Positions 20,637-31,586 of a DNA stretch of 64,000 nt are shown here, one piece after another. The number at the start of each line of letters is the position of its first letter. Position 1 is the first letter of the stretch. A program made the position numbers and the translations under genes. The notes under the pieces are model-generated. The model did no database searches. It was not told the origin of the DNA and was given only the letters and a program-made list of their open reading frames with translations. Origin of the DNA: Corinectria fuckeliana (lineage: Eukaryota > Ascomycota > Sordariomycetes > Hypocreales > Nectriaceae). Location: the NCBI GenBank assembly GCA_019137255.1, contig WPDH01000179.1, forward strand, positions 1 to 64,000. Reading direction: 5' to 3'.

Positions 20637-21911
20637 ATGACGCTTCCCTCACGCGTGGGCAAGATGGTGCCAATACCACCCGCCCCCCTGCGTTTGGCCG
20701 TTCCTCTCTCCCACCCAGCATCCTGCAGAAACCAAGTCGTATTCTCAACTTCAGCTTTGTTACAAACTCGTGTGAGGCCAGGATCACGGCGGTCTCTCCG
20801 CCAAATCCCAGATCACTTCGACATCTCTCCCGAGGAGCGTCATTCTGCGATAGCTACTATAGCTAGTACTCAGGCGTTGGCGAACAACCCAGCCACTCTT
20901 CTGCAACAAGACAACCTAACCCCGCCATTAAAACTGGTTGATGAGAGTAGTCTGAAGGTACCCGCAACTCAGCCTAAACAGCTCAAAGGCGCAGCTCTTC
21001 GCAGATTGAAGTCATACCAACAATCCCTCTATCAACATGAGTCCATTTGCTACCAAACGGGTGCCACAATGCCTATGGAAATTGATAAGAAGCATAAGCC
21101 TCCCTTGGCCGCCGCCGCAAAATTATTCGAGGAGAAATGCCGCCTGCTGTACTCAGCCGAAACACTGTATCACCACGCTGAGAATGACCATGTCCCGGAG
21201 ATAGTGGTTCTGGGCGCCTCCAATGCTGGCAAGTCGTCGTTTCTAAACGCCCTCGTTGGTGACGTGAATGCGGCAAAGGTCAGCAACCGGCCGGGGAAGA
21301 CCACAACCATGAATGCCTACGGCGTTGGGCCGCGCCCAAAGATTGCGCGGGATCTCGTCCGCAAAGGCAGTATGCCTCCCAAACACAGTCTGGTTCTCAT
21401 GGACACGCCCGGATACGGCTACAAGAGCCGGTCGGACTGGGGCCAGACAATCCTCAAGTACTTAAATGTGAGGAAAACGCTCCGCGGTGCCGTCGTTCTG
21501 TTGCCAGCAGACAAAAAGCTCCAGAACACGGACAGATGGATGCTAAAGACTCTTGCGCAATCCAACACGCGAACACTGGTGGTGCTCACCAAAGCTGACA
21601 AGAGTGGTGAGGCATGGCCAACCGTCTGCAACACCCTGGCAACGGGCGTCCGGAAGACAATGCTGAAACTGGAAAATGCAGCCACGAGCAGCTGGCGGGA
21701 AGGATCCGATCACGCGGGGGATGTGTATGCCACCGCTGCAAACATGGGAGCCTCGCCGCGGCTGGGGAACGGCGGAGGAATTGGGGGCGTGAGGCTGGCG
21801 ATCCTAGAAATGGCCGGATTCGCCCTCGGAGAAAGGGTTGAGAAGCAACCAGAGACGAAGGTGTATTCCGGAGCGATTGTGCCCTTCGACGATATCAAGT
21901 GGAAGACTTGA
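20637..21911 (+). CDS. EngB/YihA-type GTPase, probably mitochondrial (Mrx8-like)
   Basis: Single exon, 424 residues from ATG 20637; a second ATG at 20664 is equally possible. The N-terminus is Ser/Arg-rich with few acidic residues (LRLAVPLSHPASCRNQVVFS), fitting a mitochondrial import signal. The GTPase core shows G1 GASNAGKSSFLNAL (about residues 193-206), G2 within SNRPGKTTTMNAYG, G3 DTPGYGYKSRSDWGQ and G4 TKAD, the order and wording of the EngB family. Bacterial EngB helps assemble the large ribosomal subunit, and yeast Mrx8 is the mitochondrial counterpart. A role in mitochondrial ribosome assembly or translation is inferred. The linker before G5 contains a Gly-rich insertion. Confidence 0.88.
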   Translation: MTLPSRVGKMVPIPPAPLRLAVPLSHPASCRNQVVFSTSALLQTRVRPGSRRSLRQIPDHFDISPEERHSAIATIASTQALANNPATLLQQDNLTPPLKLVDESSLKVPATQPKQLKGAALRRLKSYQQSLYQHESICYQTGATMPMEIDKKHKPPLAAAAKLFEEKCRLLYSAETLYHHAENDHVPEIVVLGASNAGKSSFLNALVGDVNAAKVSNRPGKTTTMNAYGVGPRPKIARDLVRKGSMPPKHSLVLMDTPGYGYKSRSDWGQTILKYLNVRKTLRGAVVLLPADKKLQNTDRWMLKTLAQSNTRTLVVLTKADKSGEAWPTVCNTLATGVRKTMLKLENAATSSWREGSDHAGDVYATAANMGASPRLGNGGGIGGVRLAILEMAGFALGERVEKQPETKVYSGAIVPFDDIKWKT

Positions 21912-22163
21912 TAGCATGACAGGTGGGGTGAAGTGTTTCGCCCTCTCAAAACACCATTTTCCTTCAGAACCTCAAGTGAAACCCCAACAACTTGGTCAGT
22001 TCACAAGAGAATGGGGAGACGCATCGCTTGTATGGCAATCTCACTGCAGCAGCATCGGCAAGAAAACTCGAGGAAAATCAACGCGCCAGCATTTTGAGTT
22101 GCCTTCCGGTTCTTACGCATAGTGGTATCATTAAAATACAAGCCTCCCCCTCCAGGCACCTTC

Positions 22164-23788
22164 TCATTCCTTCTGACCGCTTGTCGACTTGGACGAATGC
22201 CCCGTTCCTGGTCGGCTTATAGAGCGGCTGATCGAATGTCTCATCTTCCTAGTACCCTTGGAATCGAACAGACTCTTTACTCTTCTCAGCCTCGCCCACC
22301 GCTCCTTGTCCTTGGCGTCTCTCTCCTTTTCGTCCTCGTCGATATTTTCAGAGCCGATGGCGACAGACGCAGGCGTTTGCGGCGACGAGACGGATACGCC
22401 TGTGCCTGGTCTCCGAGGTGTGGACGGAGCAGCCATTGTGTTCTGGGGCTGCCCTCGAGTTGAAGGGCGGCCTTCGTAAACACTTCGTAAATGGGCGTCG
22501 TTGGCCAATGTTTGCACTAGGATCCTCCAGCCTGGTACCTCGCCTTCCGGGCGAGTCTGCCGACCTCCTCGTCTTTGCGTCTCGGCATTGGACCAAGGGC
22601 AGAAAAATCGATGTTCCCTGATGGGATCAAGGAAATCCATGGGGGCGGACACGAGAACCTCGCCCTCGTCTGACACTTCCTTGCTCTTGAACATCCACAG
22701 CCCCAGTCGCCTCAAGCAGGTATGGCACGAAGCCGAATTAGGAACCGCACCGATGCGAGGGTTGGTGAGCCCTTGCCATCCTAAAAGCGCGAGCGCCAGG
22801 GCAACCCGATTGGGATGCTGTGCGGCTGCTCCCTCAACCGGGGCTGGGTTCGTGAAAAAGTCCTGGGGTAGTTGAGGAATGATCTCGTCGAGTTTCAGGT
22901 CATCTGGGAGGCGGAGATTGAACTGGTAAGGCAGAAACGACTTCCTCGCGCATAGATCATCGTAGCGTCGACGTAAGCCTTCGAGACTAGCAGCGGCGTT
23001 GGCTAGGGATAGTCGTAGCAGAGAGTCTAGAGGAACTCGGTCAGTTACTTGGATATGTCGCGTGGTAGAAGGGCATATACCGTCACATCCTCTCTTACGC
23101 CATAAGCACTCCTCTTTGTGGGAGGTGACAATGAGGCCTGCGTACTTATCGACCAATGCGTCCTCTGTTAGATGTTAGCAACCCGCCTGATGGAGTCACG
23201 CATTCCAAAGACGGCAAACTGACCAATCTCGGACGATACCAGTACGGGAATCTCCTTGCCGTCGACCAGCTTGCGGTTGAGCTTAACAACCAGCTCCCGG
23301 TGGCAGAGCAGACACCGCACAGTCTCTTTACCCTGGCAGACCCATCCCCTCTTGGCCCACTCCACCTCGCTCACCCTCTCCGGCTTCGGGGTCCAGTCTG
23401 TTATTTCTTGAAAGGTGCTGAGTCGCCCCAGGAGTTCATCTCGGTCTGTCGGGGAGTACTTGGCGGGTGCTTTCTTCCAGTCCCTGGCCGCGGTGTTGAC
23501 CTGCGGTTTCCGCAAGACATTCGAAACCGTGGCTGCTACGCTTTTTTTCTTGTCCAAAGCCGGCGCTGTCGAATCGGGGAGACCGAGGCGTCGACGCTTT
23601 TGTAGGAGCTCGGCGTCAATGGCGGCCGCTGAGCGCGTAGGTGTCGACTTGGGCGAGGCCGCAGTCGGTGTGGTTCGAGACGAAGGCGAAGAGTTCACGT
23701 CGTGGGATGGCGCGTTGTCGGCCGTCTTGGAGCGTGAGGAGCCTAGGCCTTGGAGCAAGGTGTTGAACTTGCGCTTTGTGGCATTCAT
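22164..23788 (-). CDS. C3HC zinc-finger protein (Rsm1/NIPA family)
   Basis: Three exons, 23788-23224, 23164-23081 and 23026-22164, encode 503 residues. The C3HC finger spans the two introns: CLLC in exon 1, HKEECLW in exon 2, with the junction GCD-DSLLRLSLANAA restoring the conserved text. A second Rsm1-like half follows with CHTCLRRLGLWMF and EHRFFCPW. The N-terminus is disordered and Ser/Thr/Pro-rich, and the C-terminus is basic with a charged helix. Fission yeast Rsm1 works in mRNA export; animal NIPA is an F-box-like nuclear protein. A nuclear RNA-export role is inferred. Intron 2 (23027-23080) is 54 bases long, a multiple of three, and lacks a stop, so retention would add 18 residues next to the finger. 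Confidence 0.88.
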
Positions 23789-24402
23789 GGTGAGTTCTTG
23801 GTGTGGCGTAAAGAAGGCGCGGTTGAGGTAGCGACGAAATCCGAGTATCAATGCAATCAGTGCAATGGGTCGATGCTGTCGCGTTTGTGCGACAAAGTCA
23901 GGCCAGCCAGACCTTGAAGATGACGCTGGTTGTTGTTGGGGAAGCTCCCGTTTCGGAAGCGAGAAGTGAGACGCTCAATCACGGGGCAACAGGTACTGAC
24001 TAGCTGGATGGCTAGTGTATGAGGTACTTCCAGGGACAGGGTACCTGCGTCTAGGAGTAGATACCTGCAGCGAGAGGTATGTATGCTTACGTCTCTTCCA
24101 GCGTACAGTACTTCCTAGTACCTGGAGGTACCTACCTAACCTACTACAGCCTCAGGGATTAAAAAGGTGCATTTTGACCGTACCTTTTGCATCTCGATAA
24201 GACTGCCAGCGCCTTCGATAAAACCAACATGCCCCACTCAGCGACGGCGCAGCCCATAGAAATTTTCTTAGCCGACCTATTGGGCGTGTGCTGCTCACTT
24301 CCATTCAAAGTCGCAACAATTTTTCTTTGTCCTTCAGTCGCGAATCCTCAATTTCCTAGGCATCGAACTGCCGCTGAACCACTGCCCTCTTGACATTGGC
24401 AC
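23789..24402. promoter_or_regulatory. Divergent upstream region, C3HC gene and SRP40-like gene
   Basis: About 610 bases between the two opposite start codons. Contains clustered GTACCT-like motifs (24020-24140). No coding signal. Confidence 0.45.
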
Positions 24403-25740
24403 ATGTCCGGCTCGAAACAGGCCCCTCCCCCCCCGTGGTTGTTCTCCAACAACCTTCTAAATCCCGTTCAGCCTCCTGTCAACGCTCCCAAAACCACCAA
24501 GAACACCACCACTAGCACCACCGCCGCCGCCATGTGTAGCAAGAAGGAGAAGGTCGCCAAGACCAAGCCCTCCTCCTCCTCCAAGAGCCATTCCTCTGCC
24601 TCACCGCCCCCTGGCGAGCTCATGGACCTGGTTGAGACCTTCCTGTCCGAGCACTCCTTCACCGGCGCTCACGATGCCTTCAAGAAGCAGCGCGAGAAGA
24701 AGGGCTGGAGGCCCACCGACTCTGCCAAGGACGCACCCAACACCTCGCTCGTCGGCGTCTTCCAGAAGTGGGAGGCTTCTAGCAAGAGCAAGCCTGCCGC
24801 TAAGGCGTCCAGCAGCTCGGATAGCAACGACTCGAGCTCTGATTCCAGCGACTCGGACAGCGAGGATGTCGACATGAAGGACGCCGGCGCCGCTGAGTCG
24901 TCCCCTGATAACTCCGAAAGCAGCGACAGCGACAGCGAGGAAGAGGCTGCCCCTGTGGTCAAGGTTGCGAAGGAGGCCCCCAAGAAGAATCTGAAGCGCA
25001 AGGCGCCCGTCGACGACAGCTCTTCCGACTCCTCCTCTTCGGGCGATTCTAGCGAGTCCGATTCCTCTTCGGACGACGAGCCCAAGGTCAAGAAGCAGAA
25101 GAAGAGCACCAAGTCTAGTTCCGACTCGGACTCGTCCAGCTCCTCTAGCGATTCCAGCAGCGACTCCGGCTCGGATGCTAGCAAGGACGACGACTCGTCC
25201 GATAGTGACTCGGATGATAGCTCCAGCTCCAGCTCAGACTCGGACTCAGATTCCGACTCGGACTCAGACAGTGACGCCGACACCAAGGCCGCCGTCAAGG
25301 TCCCTCTCCCCACCTCTGACCACTCGTCCGACTCGGACTCCTCTTCCTCCGACTCAGACTCTGACGACGAAAAGCCCTCGGGCAAATCCAAAAGCAGCGC
25401 CAACGATTCTGATTCCTCCGTCACCCTGGACAAGACGTCTCCCGAGTTCCAGGAGAATTCCTCGACCAACCCGCCTCTGCCCCCGGACCCTGCTCTCACC
25501 AAGGCCGGTCGCAAGGCGCAGAATGAGCCCTTCTCCCGCATCCCCAAGAACATTGCCGTCGATCCCCGCTTCTCCTCCAATGCTTACGTAGCTATTGACT
25601 ACTCCCAGCGCGCCCACGAAGACCTCATCATCACCAAGGGCAAGGGCTTCACCAAGGAGAAGAACAAGAAGAAGCGGGGCAGCTACCGCGGAGGCCTGAT
25701 CGACATTGGCGAGAAGAAGGGCATCTACTTTGATGATTAG
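24403..25740 (+). CDS. SRP40: SRP40/Nopp140-like nucleolar phosphoprotein
   Basis: Single exon, 445 residues. A LisH-like helix (LMDLVETFLSEHSFTGAHDAF, about residues 73-93) precedes a long region of Ser/Asp/Glu blocks alternating with Lys-rich blocks, typical casein kinase 2 targets. The C-terminus carries the SRP40 domain: PFSRIPKN..., then KGKGFTKEKNKKKRGSYRGG. Nopp140 and Srp40 are nucleolar chaperones of box H/ACA and C/D snoRNPs and of RNA polymerase I. Translation may begin at ATG 24403 or at ATG 24532 (MCSKKEKV), which lies in a strong GCCGCCGCC context. The Ser/Asp composition creates a long open frame on the opposite strand that I regard as an artefact. Confidence 0.9.
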   Translation: MSGSKQAPPPPWLFSNNLLNPVQPPVNAPKTTKNTTTSTTAAAMCSKKEKVAKTKPSSSSKSHSSASPPPGELMDLVETFLSEHSFTGAHDAFKKQREKKGWRPTDSAKDAPNTSLVGVFQKWEASSKSKPAAKASSSSDSNDSSSDSSDSDSEDVDMKDAGAAESSPDNSESSDSDSEEEAAPVVKVAKEAPKKNLKRKAPVDDSSSDSSSSGDSSESDSSSDDEPKVKKQKKSTKSSSDSDSSSSSSDSSSDSGSDASKDDDSSDSDSDDSSSSSSDSDSDSDSDSDSDADTKAAVKVPLPTSDHSSDSDSSSSDSDSDDEKPSGKSKSSANDSDSSVTLDKTSPEFQENSSTNPPLPPDPALTKAGRKAQNEPFSRIPKNIAVDPRFSSNAYVAIDYSQRAHEDLIITKGKGFTKEKNKKKRGSYRGGLIDIGEKKGIYFDD

Positions 25741-26149
25741 ATGTAGACGTGGATATGGATGTGAACGAGTCCAAAAAGGAGTATAAAAATCGGGGGGGGG
25801 GGATCATTGTGTCTATAGACAGCCGGCGTTTTGAACGGCGATCCGTTCACGCGCCAAAGGCATGCATACCATAGTTTGTTTTACCTTATAATTGCATGAT
25901 TGTGTATTTATCCATCTTCAAGCATATGCTCAGACTGTGCTCGTTTCCTGGTTCCTGGAACGCCGTGCCTATCCAACCTATTAAGCCGTGAAGAATATTA
26001 TATGATATCGGCATGGTTCCATCCTGCCACACTCTAGTGACTTGCGCTATATGGGGAAGACAATAAAAGCAGCTTCCACCGCAAAAACCAACAACCTTAT
26101 CACGTCTCGTTTCTACGTCATCATTATACATGTAAGTCCGCCTGCTTCT
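25741..26149. other. Convergent intergenic region with short G run
   Basis: Holds an 11-base G run at about 25791-25801. Otherwise ordinary 3' sequence of two convergent genes. Confidence 0.6.
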
Positions 26150-27712
26150 CTAAAACGAGGCGTCCTTATTCCAGGCCAGATTCGCGTTGGCGACACTCTG
26201 CACCTCGGTAGCCGGGGCATGCTGAGCAGCCTTGTCCATACGCTCGCCCTCCCTGACCATCTCCTTCATGATGACATCCTTTCGCGCCACGGCATCCCAC
26301 TTTCGCTTGTCTGCAGCGGCGTTCTCCTCGGCCTCGCTCAGCCACCTCCTCCACTGATCAGTCCCAGGGGCAGCGCCACTGCGACCGACCCAGCCGCTGA
26401 GCTTGGTCTCACGGATGGCAAACCACAGCGTCCGCGTGAAACTCGGGTAGCCCTCCCGTTGGTCGTTCTCGTTGGTAACTTGGTGGGCGCACTGGGCATC
26501 TAGCGGGGTGATATCCTTCCATCGGTAGCGGGAGAGGTCCCAGAAGTAGGAGCGAGGAAGCATGCCAAGTCCCCAGTAGAAGCCGTTGAGGACGATATAC
26601 GAGCCGCCAATGAAGATCTGCGAGTTCCAGGTACAGTTGCCGAGGAGAACGACGCTAAGCATGAGGAGAGTAGTGCCAAAAGCCATGAGAAGGCGATAGG
26701 TGCGGCCGCCAACGTGGTACTTGCACTCCTCAGTCCCCGAGTAGAGTTCACGGGCAACCTCCTCAGTGCACCTAATAAGGATGAAGGCGCCCTCGCGAGT
26801 GCGGATCATGACGTCGCCCTTGGGCACCTCGTTGGTGTGTTTGCGATTCATCAGGATCGGGTGCCAGAACGAGGCGTAGCCAACGACGCTAGAGGCCAAG
26901 GAGATGAGGCTAACAGCGAGGACAGCGGCTCCGTCCTTCCAGATGACGGCGGAGACGATGAGGGCGAAGCTGAGAATAAAAGAGAGGACGGAGAGGACGT
27001 GGATGGGGGAGAAGAGCTTGGCGGGGACAGCGGGAGCAGCGACTTTGTTGGCTAGAGTTGGATTGGAGAGCATGTCCTGGACCTTTTCCTTGGCGGTAGC
27101 CCGGCGTCTCAGCGGCTTGGGGTTCAGGCCACCGTCGTCTTCGTCGGGAAGACGGATTGTAGTAGAGCGGGCGGGTGATGGGCCTTGTCGGGGAAGGCCG
27201 TTCTCCTCGTCAGTAGGCGGGCGGCGAAGGCGGGCCTCTTTGCGGGCTGGACCGTCTGGGGCATCGTTGGCGCCGGCGCGGGAAGCGGACCGGGCCCACG
27301 AGAGGGACCGGCGAAAAAGACCGGAGCGCGGGGCGGAAGGGACCTCGACGCCACCGAGCTGATTAAGATCGGTGTGTTTGATTTCGAGGACGCGGAAACT
27401 AAAAGCCGGTAGAGCGTCAAGAGGAGTGATGATGGTCGCGAAGAAGCCGACCGAGTCGAGCGTGGTGCCGCTGTAAACGCCCGTCATCTTGGCGACGGTT
27501 TCGGGCATGCGGCCGGGGCGAGAGGGCTTGAGGAGAGCCTGGGGCGCGGGGATGAGGCGCGGGAGGAGGCAGAGGAGCGAGGCCGTGATGGTCTGAGAGT
27601 GTTCGGCAATGGATGACTCGCCAATGACGGCGAGAAGCGTGACGACGTCGAGCGACCAGCTGTTTTTGGCGTTGGGGAACCATTTCCACTCTGGGTCGCT
27701 GGGGTCGGCCAT
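26150..27712 (-). CDS. Fungal membrane protein with four helices, function unknown
   Basis: Single exon, 520 residues. The N-terminal third is soluble and hydrophobic-helical, followed by a basic, disordered stretch with Arg-rich patches. Four membrane helices then occur in two hairpins: IHVLSVLSFILSFALIVSAV and AAVLAVSLISLASSVVGYA, then LLMAFGTTLLMLSVVLLG and FIGGSYIVLNGFYWGLGML. Between the hairpins is a soluble loop with DVMIRTREGAFILIRCTEEV. The C-terminus is cytosolic-looking and helical. I do not recognise a characterised family. The full-length frame, good start context and domain order indicate a real conserved protein. Localisation to an internal or plasma membrane cannot be decided. 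Confidence 0.8.
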   Translation of the reverse strand: MADPSDPEWKWFPNAKNSWSLDVVTLLAVIGESSIAEHSQTITASLLCLLPRLIPAPQALLKPSRPGRMPETVAKMTGVYSGTTLDSVGFFATIITPLDALPAFSFRVLEIKHTDLNQLGGVEVPSAPRSGLFRRSLSWARSASRAGANDAPDGPARKEARLRRPPTDEENGLPRQGPSPARSTTIRLPDEDDGGLNPKPLRRRATAKEKVQDMLSNPTLANKVAAPAVPAKLFSPIHVLSVLSFILSFALIVSAVIWKDGAAVLAVSLISLASSVVGYASFWHPILMNRKHTNEVPKGDVMIRTREGAFILIRCTEEVARELYSGTEECKYHVGGRTYRLLMAFGTTLLMLSVVLLGNCTWNSQIFIGGSYIVLNGFYWGLGMLPRSYFWDLSRYRWKDITPLDAQCAHQVTNENDQREGYPSFTRTLWFAIRETKLSGWVGRSGAAPGTDQWRRWLSEAEENAAADKRKWDAVARKDVIMKEMVREGERMDKAAQHAPATEVQSVANANLAWNKDASF

Positions 27713-28758
27713 TTGTAGTAGTAGTACGAAGTAGTAGTAGTTAGTAGTAAAGTCTAGTCTGTCTGTGAGTCTATCCGTGAGTCTATCCGTTTGCCGTTGA
27801 ATTGCTTAAGAGAGAAGAGGCAGCCAAAGCCAGGCAGACAAGCAGACGGGACAGAACGACAGGCTAGTACGTAGCAACTTGACCAAATCCTACTAGGTTG
27901 TCGGGGTTACACAGCCTGATTTCGATCCCGGCAGGTCAAGCACACCTTGCAAGTGAAAGGGGCCACCAAGAGTTGCTAGATGAAACGGATGAGAAGGAGG
28001 AAACAAGAACGCGGTGGCGCGGAATATGGAAGAGCAAGCGGAAAATAGACGGACGTTTTACCCAACTGTGACGACGTGGATGGGAGCGTTGAGGGATTCG
28101 TTTCCAAGGTATCTCGAGATCTGGAGAGGAGTTGGGCGAGATTTGAGGCTGGAGTACGAAGTTGACGAAGTACTGGTACTGTGGTACTGATACTGAGACT
28201 ACTAAAGGCTGCAGTGAAGCCTGGGGCTGGAGCCGGGGGCTGAGATCGATGAAACGGAGAAAGAAGTAGTAACTACCCCACCAGTCTCGGACCGTTGATT
28301 GGCAGCTCAACTCAACGCTCCTACAGGAGTACCCCAGAGGCCCCCTAGCCCCTCCCGCTTAGGCTTCTAGATTGCTAGACAAGAGGAACGAAGACAAAAC
28401 TGACGGCGTGATAACTCGATTGGTATGTTGAACAGCATGTTTTACAGCTAATCATAAAGAAATAGCAGAAGGAAAATCCGTAAGAAACCCGTCTGCGAGA
28501 TGTCAGGTCTTCCATCGCTTTGCACCTTGCACTTGCACCCGTAGCCCTAAACGCCTCCAATTCGTATTCGATCGTATCCAACCATTGGGAGGGGGGGGAG
28601 GGGTGAAAAGCAAGTACCATACATATACCTACCTAGGCAGTAGCGTATCCAGCGCCCGTAAATATCCATTGCGCCTTTGGGACTGCTCCCTGATCGGCTC
28701 TCGTCAAGTGTCCTAGATGTAATGTAATGGTCGTAAAATTCGTAGCTCCCAAGCCAAC
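27713..28758. other. Intergenic, no gene seen
   Basis: About 1 kb. Starts with TAG/GTAG repeats upstream of the membrane-protein gene (27716-27760) and includes a G run near 28592-28603. No frame shows protein-like content. Confidence 0.55.
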
Positions 28759-30735
28759 TCATGCCAGTCTAGGAGGGTTGCCATACGTCTCAATCAGCCA
28801 CCGGAGGAACTCCTCCCACTGGATGTCCCACTGTGTCGACATCTCTGCAAACTCCGTCTTGTCGAGACATGCGTGCTCCAGGCTCCACAGGACCAGTTGC
28901 TTCCATCCGTATAGGCTCATGTCATCCTTGCCTACCATGACTTGGTAGAAGTCGTGTGATAACGAGGACCTGTACTCCTGTTAGCTTTCAATCTCGGCCA
29001 GCAACGAGCTTTCCCTCTGAGAGCTCCTTACCGAAACATGGTTCCGTTGTCTGAGCTCACGGTGCAGTGCACATTGTTGGCCAAGAGCTGATACATGGCA
29101 TGCCCACTGACCCGCGGCGTGAGTCCCAGGATCTCATTGGAAATTGGGCACACCTCCAGGCATATGTTGCGCTCTTTCATGTGCTGCATGATGTAGGGGT
29201 GCTTTGCCAGCGCAAAGCCATGGCCTATCCGCTTCGAGTTGAGTAGCAAAGCATCCACCAAGTTCTTGTCGGTATCGGTGCCCATAGTTAAGGTCTCGCC
29301 ACAATGGAACAGGAACGGAATCTCCAGGTTTTCTTGTCGGCACATTTCCTGGAAGTCAAGAAGTTCCGGGATAAAGTCCTTCAGAGGTCGGCCCTTGGCC
29401 TCCTCCCCGACGAGATCGAAGCCTGAGATTTTGTTAGCATCCACAACAAGCTTTGCGCTCAAGCTGAACAGATTACCTGCAATCCACTGTGGCCATCGTT
29501 TCTTGAACTCCCGGCACTCATCAAGAGCTACTTTGACATCCTTTGACTGGAACGACCGAGGAGTGCAGTATATGACCTTCAAGCCGCCAAAGGACTTGTT
29601 TTTCCGTGCCATCTCGGCCTGAAACGCTTCTACCTCGTCGATTATAATCTTCATGATGCCCCAATTATCAATGGGTCCCGTGCCGTCGTCGTGGTAGAGC
29701 TGGTTGTTGGTCATAAAATTTGGCCGGATCTCGGCGTACTGGATATTGTCTCGCACAAAGTCCTCGAGACATAGTCGCGTGTATGTTCTGTATGCCGTCT
29801 CATAGTTGAAAAGTCCCTTCATCATTCTTGTTCGGCCGTTAAACTTTTCCCAGGCACTAGGTATTGTCAGAACAGTGTGTTGTCAAAGAGTTCTTTTTTT
29901 CCAAACGGGATTGTCTACGGACTCACCCAGTCGCTGTTTGTAAATGATTATAAGTCTCTTGTTCATCGAACATCAGCTTGTTAAGCAGCCACTGATCAGC
30001 CGTCATTTGAGTATAATATTGTGGAAAACGCTTGAGAAACTCCTGGAACTTCATGGTTTGGCGAGACTTGTACTTCGCGGAAAACAAGTCGCCAAGGCAT
30101 TCTTTCTCGGGACTCATCAAGGAGAACTGGATCTCGCACTGGTCGAAACTCGCATAGTTGTCATCGGTGATCAGGGGGATGTTGCTAGTGATGAACATAC
30201 GGTCCATGCCCTTAGCAATGTTCAACAGCACGTTGGGGGCGAGGCAGGCATTGAAGTGGATATGCAGATGAGCGCCCTTTGGCATGTGGCGAGCGACGTT
30301 GAACAGGGCGGTCTGGTTGATGAGAGGCAAGTTAGACAAGAAGTGATCGCCGGCGAACCTGGGGTGCTTCTGTCCGCCGAAGCCGGTCCGGGGCGGGGTC
30401 GCGTCGTAGACTCCGGCTCGGTCCTCGCACTTGAGCCCTTGGATAATATCGTCGGCGCGACGTTCCTCGGGGGAGCTATTGTTGCGGCACTGGAAGTCAA
30501 AGTCGAGCGTCTTCTCGCGGGCGAGGAGCTGGTTGCGCAAGGCGAGATAGTCATGGACGGAATCATAGGCAGTGTCAGGGTTGATGCCGTGCCAACCCAG
30601 CTCTTTAGTCGGGTCTAAGGCGGTAATGTCGGCATCATGGGCCTCGATGAGGCTCCGGGCAGCAGCCATCTCGCGTGAGCGAGTGCGATGGGTGACGGGG
30701 AGTTTTTTGATAGTCCGTGGAGATCTGCGAACCAT
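28759..30735 (-). CDS. Adenosine deaminase, ADGF/CECR1-like
   Basis: Four exons, 30735-29927, 29856-29477, 29422-29032 and 28969-28759, encode 596 residues. Zinc and catalytic motifs of the adenosine deaminase superfamily are present in order: HLHIHFNACL (HxH), FLFHCGETL (HCGE), RIGHGFAL and SSDNGTMF. Length and the long N-terminal extension fit the ADGF group rather than classical cytosolic ADA. It should hydrolyse adenosine or a related purine to the inosine form and ammonia. No secretion signal is evident at ATG 30735, which lies in a near-ideal context (GCCACCATGG); an upstream in-frame ATG at 30813 would add 26 residues. Intron 2 (29423-29476) is 54 bases, stop-free and in frame, so retention would insert 18 residues ahead of GFDLVGEE. 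Confidence 0.9.
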
Positions 30736-31540
30736 GGTGGCAATGGTGGGCGTTTTCTTTGTGTCGTTGAGCGGTCTGGCACTCGGGTCTGATCTGGAGC
30801 AGAGCCCGCCCATTTAATACGTCGACGGCAGTGAGGGCGCCGACGACTTGAAGTGTAAATGGGAGCTCGGGTAAGCTGGTGAGTGAGTGATGAGGTGAGG
30901 CAGCGCCGCCGAGTGACTAACTTGGCCACGATGCGATGCGATGTGATGCGATGTGATGCGATACGATGCGCCTCGGCGAGGCGCGATGCAGAGAGAGACA
31001 GGGAGCGACCGAAAGAGCGGCCTAGAGAGCGACCCACGAGCTTGGCTATGCTCCCTCTAGGAGCATTAGATAACAGGCGCTTGGTTGGGTCGAGGCCGGC
31101 AATGATGTTGGCGGGTAGTCCGGCAGGGGTTGAACGTCACAGAAGCAACGGGCGCGGTGCCTGGCGCCTGACGGACATTGAGGCTGAGTCAAGGTCTGAC
31201 TGTAGTTGAGACTCTATTAGGGACGATCGCTTGAGAGCCCCGAGGACAAAGAAACAAAGATCGAGAGGCCAAACGATGGTGATTGGCTGTTTGCACGCCT
31301 TGGCCTTTGCGCCGCCGGTTGAATGCTGCAAAGTGTCCGTACAGAACCTTGGGATCCTATGAAAGTGTCAAAAATGCCCAGAGTGAGTGCCCAGACGACG
31401 GATGATGGATGATGGACGTTAGATGCTATGGAGGCGATGCAACAAGGCTGCTGACTGGGTGGGCTGGCCCAGGTTTCTGAATGCTCCAGTACATAGGCTA
31501 ATACGGCTAATACAGTGGAGAGAAGAGCTCCAATGCGCCG

Positions 31541-31586
<46 letters not shown>

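Noticed and set aside
24669..25580. 303-codon frame antisense to the SRP40-like gene
   Set aside because: It is a Ser/Glu/Leu mirror of the Ser/Asp codons on the other strand and has no motif of its own.
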